From Papaver somniferum (taxonomy: Eukaryota > Streptophyta > Magnoliopsida > Ranunculales > Papaveraceae): a stretch of DNA of 64,000 bases. The stretch covers positions 111,331,120-111,395,119 of the forward strand of contig NC_039362.1 in NCBI RefSeq assembly GCF_003573695.1, read 5' to 3'. The translations under genes were made by a program, and so were the position numbers. Of the stretch, positions 59,177 through 64,000 are shown one piece after another; positions within the stretch are counted from its first letter, which is position 1; each line of letters begins with the position of its first letter. A model generated the notes under the pieces. The model was not told where the DNA came from. It made no database searches and worked only from the letters and a program-made list of their open reading frames with translations.

Positions 59177-59850
59177 TTTAAACGAAGTACATTGACTGAT
59201 TGACGGATGATTTTTGGAAAATTTCTTGGTTGGTCCTAAGTCCATAAAGTTATTTATAATAGGGTCCAGCCGGATTAATTAGTTACCTATAAGTCCATAT
59301 TTACCTAAAACATGGAAATGACCAGAAACTCCCTGTTGCGAAACGTGTGTGCCTGCACACCTCTAATATCATTCGATATTCTTCTCTCTCCCATAAAGAA
59401 ACCTAATCTCGTCGTTCTTCTTATCTCTTCGTTTTTCATTTTTCTTCTATGTTCTTCCGACATCAACAAAAAAAAAACCAGACCGCCATTAGATGATGAT
59501 GATATTACCTACCGAGATCATACTAAACCATCAAAACATAGACCTACAGTAAAAGAAAATCATCCGAAAATTCATCAAAACCTACTTTATCTACATATAT
59601 GATTAAAAAAAAAACATAGCAGAAGACCTAGACGTTCTGATTTGTGAAGTTTGAGAAGAAGTCTACATATATATTTGCTGAAAAGGTAGCAGAAAAAGGT
59701 ATGAATCAGTAGTACATATATGATGTAATGAAAAAACCCTTTTTATTTTAACCAATATGATACATCGATAGTTTTTTTTTTTTATCTTTTACTATTCAAA
59801 TCAGCAGCGCAACAGTGTTTTAGGAGATAGATTCATCAGTACATAACTCA
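59177..59850. other. Region without recognised gene
   Basis: AT-rich. A 96-codon ORF on + (59312-59602) has one hydrophobic stretch, but no family resemblance and no supporting context. Confidence 0.4.
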
Positions 59851-59856
59851 AAAACT

Positions 59857-60480
59857 GATGAAAGTTCTTGAATAACCATCATATGTAACATGCAGTTTGT
59901 ATTTTGTATTCTAGGTGACAGATTCACCGGTACATAACAGGTAAAATTGATGAAAAATGCTTGAATACCCATCAAAAGTGACATATGGTTTGTGTTTTTT
60001 TTTTCTGCAACATAGAACCACTAGTACATATGTCCCATACTGATGAAAGTTCTTGAATAACCATCATAGGTAACACGCAGTTGGTATTTTGCGTTCTAGA
60101 AGACAGATTCACCAGTACATAACTGGAAAACTAATAAAAAATGCTTGAATAACCATCATAAGTGACATGGGGTTTGAGATTTTTGTTTTCTGTAACATAG
60201 ATCCACCGGTGCATATGTCCAATACTGATGAAAGTTCTTGAATAACCATCATAAGTGACATGCAATTTGTATTTTGTGTTCTATGAGATAAATTCACTAG
60301 TACGTCACTGAAAAACTGATGAAAGATGCTCGAATAACCATCATAAGTGACATGGAGTTTGTTTTTTAGTTTTATGTAACATAGATACACAGTACATTGT
60401 CTAATATTGACGAAAGTGCTTGAATAACTATCATAAGTAACATATATGATGGTTTATTTTGCTTTTGAAAGTAGAAATCA
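59857..60480. repeat. Tandem repeat, period about 184 bp, 3-4 copies
   Basis: GATGAAAGTTCTTGAATAAC recurs at about 59857, 60040 and 60225, with a diverged copy at about 60410. Each unit contains two related halves of about 90 bp (…CTTGAATAACCATCATAAGTGACAT…). Confidence 0.85.
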
Positions 60481-60980
60481 ACAATACGTATATGTTGTAC
60501 TGAAAAATTTAGTTTATTTGGAATAATAGGACCTGTGGGTGCATATATGATAGTTTCTTTTGCTTTTAACAGTGTACATCAGTAGTACATATATATGTTG
60601 TACTTAAAACTTTTAGTATGATCCGCCAGTGCATATATGATGGTTTCTTTTGCTTAATTACTCATTTTAACATGAAACTAACTTTTATAATATGATCCAA
60701 CAGGTAGTGGTGCCTGGAGACATAGTTTAGTAGTGGTGGTGGTGGTCTTGGTGTTGGTGGCATTGGAGTGGAAGATCTAGTTTTATGTTTAATTTTTTTT
60801 CTCTTAATTTGTTTGTCTTTTATTTTTTATTTTATTTTTTTTGTTATAATATTGGACCTTTTTATGTATATATTTGATTGCTAGTGTACCTGCAATTGTT
60901 GGGGTAAAAGATCTTTTTGTTATAATCTAAGTTCATAAAAATACAAAAAAAGAAAGTTCATAAAATCTGCACTCAAATTC
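60481..60980. other. AT-rich sequence with short repeats
   Basis: GTACATATATG-type motifs continue, then a GGTGG-rich stretch at about 60729-60770. No gene. Confidence 0.4.
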
Positions 60981-60984
60981 ATTG

Positions 60985-61140
60985 GTGTATAAAACCTGCA
61001 CTCAAAATTTTAGAGTACTTATAGGCTGCACTGCTTACAAATTCGAGTACATATATGTTGCACTACTTACAAATTTGAGTACATATCCGCTACACTAATT
61101 ACATATTTGAGTATATATCCGCTGAACTGCTTACAACTTC
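60985..61140. repeat. Short tandem repeat, period about 38-45 bp
   Basis: GCACTGCTTACAAATT / GAGTACATAT(A/C) units, four or five diverged copies. Confidence 0.7.
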
Positions 61141-61467
61141 ATAACATACATGGAGACCATGTAGACATACTTCGATACTAGAAACAAATAAACACTAGAC
61201 ATGGAGACCATGGATACATACTTTGGTGGTATTAGAGACCACTAGAAGTCAGATGCATCTTGGGTTTCTCTATCTCAACAAGTCATGATGCAACCAAGAT
61301 AAAACCTACAATAATGGTCGATCAACTTTTTACTCCCTAGCCCGCCCATATATAAACTAAACCACTTATCACTGGTTCAATATAGTCAAGCTAAAAATAT
61401 GAAATTATATGCATGCATTAATAAGACTTGTAGTATGTAGATCCTCATGAGATTTAGTATTACCATG
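61141..61467. other. Spacer before the last LTR
   Basis: CATGGAGACCATG is present twice (about 61149 and 61199). Otherwise nothing recognised. Confidence 0.4.
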
Positions 61468-63990
61468 TGTTAGAGCACTGCTCGATCGAACTCGTATGCG
61501 TTGCTATCTCAAGCATGTTTATCAATGTTAGTGATCAAAATTATAAGTCTTGATTTCTAACCTATTTATAGATGTCTCAGACTAGGACATAGTTTGTGTA
61601 GTTGAGCTTAGAATTCACGGCGCTTATCACTTGAAGACGAAGAACTACTAAGGAGAGCTTTTGGAACTTCATCGACAAAAGGTATGTGGAGACTTAAACT
61701 CATCTATCACTTGGAAAGTCTATTTCTACTATATCTCCTATATTGAGACATAAGTCGTGTTACGATATAGTTTCTCTATACACATTTGAGATTTCGAGCT
61801 GAGTATATCTCGCTTACATATTTCTCGAAATATGTGTTGGTAAGCTTTCGTTTCGACCAAGTTCATCTTATATCATGAGAAAATTTCCGAGTAACATATT
61901 ACATGGTTTGTGTGATACAATCATTTGGTGTAAGACTTGGAATGTTTCGATAATTATTATTTTAATATCTCGGAAATTGCTTTGATGTTAATAGTGTGTG
62001 AAAACGGCTATTATCATTATAGAAGAATGTCTGAATGATTGAAATAAAGAGTTGATAATGTAACCATCTTTGGATATAAGCATATATAGTGTGTTCGCAC
62101 ATTAGTGTATATATCCATAAACCGGGAACCAAGTGTATGCATATGTGTGTATACCAAATTGGTGAAGGAGACAAGATAAGTATGTGTACCCATACGCATG
62201 CTGGTAGAAGTTTTCGACCGAAAATATCTATTGTGTTTAGGAATTACAAACTCATAAACTAATCACCTTAAGTATGCGTACCCGTACGCATACTGGAGGA
62301 AGTTTTCGAACCGAAAATATCTGCTGAGTTTGGGAATTACAAACTCATAAATTAGTCACCTTAAGTATGCGTACCCGTACGCATACTGGCGGAAGTTTTC
62401 AAACCGAAAGTTCTGCTGAGTTTGGAAACTTAACAAACTCAAATCCGGTTGCTTAAGTACGCATACCCGTACGCATACTTAAGCTGGTTATTTTATCAAA
62501 TCGGTGTATTCATGAACTTAAACATTTAAATCATAAGGAATGCAATCTTTGCAATCCGTGGCTATAATGTCCATGATTGATTCGAGTGAATCATATCGAT
62601 TTTGCTTCAATTGTGTTCTTGTATAAATCCATGAGAATATAGCAATTGAACAACTCTTTAACTAGTTTCATTTGAGTCATTTAAACTGGTTATGGTTGAG
62701 ATGAATAAGGTTGATATGAGAGTAATCATATGGCTAACCTCGGTTAACTATTTATGAACCAACATGGTGTACACGTTTAGGTACGGTTACATAAACCTAA
62801 ATGAGGGTACATTTCATTTGTGTGTAACAAGCTAAGTTCAATCTAACGGTTGAAAGATATTAGCTGGTTGAATCAAGTTTTTCATCTAACGGTGTGTGCT
62901 ACTAGTTACATAACTAAAGTCGATTCTCCTTTAACCTTAGGTTTCTTCTCGAGACCCTGTAGGTTAACGACTTGAAAACTTCATTGGGATTGTGAAGCCA
63001 GACCCAACTATTCCCTTTGTAGTTGCATGATCTGATCTTGTTGTTTCTATCGTGGTTGAGTGCAATTGTAAAATTGGCTTGAGATTTATATCTCCGATAG
63101 GCAAGATAGAAAAGTAATCACAAAATCCTTCGTCTCATCGATTGTGATTCCACAATAACTTGTTTCGCTAGTCGATTAAGTTTATTGTGAGGTTATTGAT
63201 AATACTAGGCTGTTCTTCTGGAATATAAGTCTGGTTTATCAATTGGTTCATGTTCACCTTGATTTATCAAAAGACGGAACAAAAACTCTTGGGTATTTCT
63301 GTGGGAGACAGATTTATTCAATCCTATAGACTTTTCTGTGTGAGACAGATTTGTTTATCAAGTCTTCGACTTTGGGTCGTAGCAACTCTTAGTTGTGGAT
63401 GAGATCATCTAAGGGAATCAAGTGCGTAGTGTCATGCTGGGATCAGAGACGTAAGGAAAGAAACTGTACCTTGAATCAGTGTGAGATTGATTAGGGTTCA
63501 ATTACAGTCCAGTCCGAAGTTAATTGGTGGTAGGCTAGTGTCTGTAGCGGCTTAATACAGTGTGGTGTTCAATCTGGACTAGGTCCCGGGGGTTTTCTGC
63601 ATTTGCGATTTCCTCGTTAACAAAATTCTGGTGTCTGTGTTATTTCTTTTCTGCATTATATTTTGTTATATAATTGAAATATCACAGGTTGTGCGTTAAG
63701 ATCAATCAATTAGAATATCCAACCTTGGGTTGTTGATTTACATTGATTGACACTTGAACATTGGTCTTTGGTACCATTCAAGTACTTCCTCTTATATTTA
63801 ATCGGGCTCGCAGATTTCTATTTACTGATTGCGGATTGAATTAAGAGTTAGAGATATTAAACTCTTTGATATACTTTATTCTAGATTTGGTCTGACTGTC
63901 TAGTTGATTCTCTAGAAAGTGTATTGGAGTAAGTCCTATCAGATTTCCAAACGAATTGTTGGTTGTGGTTGTTAGACCCCTGCATTTTCA
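61468..63990 (+). repeat. SIRE-like 5' LTR of a further element, about 2.52 kb
   Basis: Starts TGTTAGAGCACTGCTCGATC and ends GCATTTTCA, followed by ATTGGTATCA, the start of a primer site cut by the window end. Related to the A-type LTRs but more diverged. It has four palindromic modules (62180-62480) of the form GTATGCGTAC...GTACGCATAC. The flank on the left is CCATG. Confidence 0.92.
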
Positions 63991-63992
63991 AT

Positions 63993-64000
63993 TGGTATCA
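63993..64000 (+). other. Primer binding site, cut by the window end
   Basis: TGGTATCA, the first eight bases of the initiator tRNA-Met primer site seen in full at 23395 and 29592. Confidence 0.85.

Noticed and set aside
59312..59602. 96-codon ORF with a hydrophobic stretch on +
   Set aside because: No homology that I recognise, no Kozak or promoter support, and AT-rich surroundings. Could be chance.
1..64000. CRISPR arrays, bacterial operons, phage genes
   Set aside because: Repeats here are LTRs, satellites and TIRs of plant elements; nothing has spacer-repeat structure, and the genes have introns.

Overview
The window looks like a stretch of plant nuclear chromatin, almost certainly from a eudicot. 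It is built mostly from nested transposable elements. The families support this directly: a Tat-lineage Ty3/Gypsy element with a spliced antisense gene, Ty1/Copia elements of two or more lineages, SIRE-like Copia LTRs primed by TGGTATCAGAGC, a CACTA element, hAT elements with 8-bp target duplications, and Stowaway MITEs with TA duplications. A nuclear-type tRNA-Ser(UGA) is also present. The species cannot be named from this sequence; Papaveraceae is a weak guess. I found no intact single-copy host protein gene.

Layout. 1-11498: a Tat-lineage Gypsy element whose 5' end lies before the window. It has gag-protease-pol on + (two in-frame TAG codons), a multi-exon antisense gene on -, a polypurine tract and a 3' LTR. 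11866-19612: a complete Copia element on - with 255-bp LTRs and TSD TTTTG. It is decayed, and its gag is interrupted by a 498-bp insertion with a 9-bp TSD. 19799-20033: a Stowaway MITE. 20418-20911 and 44957-46019: two parts of one older Copia element on -, split by a 24-kb SIRE-like complex (20912-44956). That complex has three LTRs of about 2.4 kb. Its middle LTR is split by a second full SIRE-like element (27234-35639, TSD CTTAT) and then cut by a deletion joined to a CACTA element (36481-40984). The CACTA element carries exons of at least two host genes: glyoxalase I, and a conserved plant protein with a C2-like region.

46020-48600 holds tandem repeats, including two tRNA-like modules and GGTGG-rich minisatellite. 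48612-48847 is a second Stowaway. 49179-55113 is a TIR element with 8-bp TSD that was itself hit by a full hAT transposon (49364-53737, transposase on -) and by a hAT MITE (53802-54559). 55122-59300 is the most host-like interval: tRNA-Ser, a three-copy local duplication, two paralogous box C/D-like motifs on -, and a telo-box + Site II + TATA promoter signature on - near 59.1 kb. 59850-61150 holds tandem repeats. 61468-63990 is another SIRE-like 5' LTR, whose element runs out of the window.

How it works together. The SIRE-like elements keep LTR, PBS, PPT, parts of gag and a short 3' ORF in the env-like position, but no protease, integrase or reverse transcriptase. They would need proteins from another element to move. 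The nesting gives a relative order of events: old Copia, then SIRE-like insertion, then recombination, CACTA and the second SIRE-like element.
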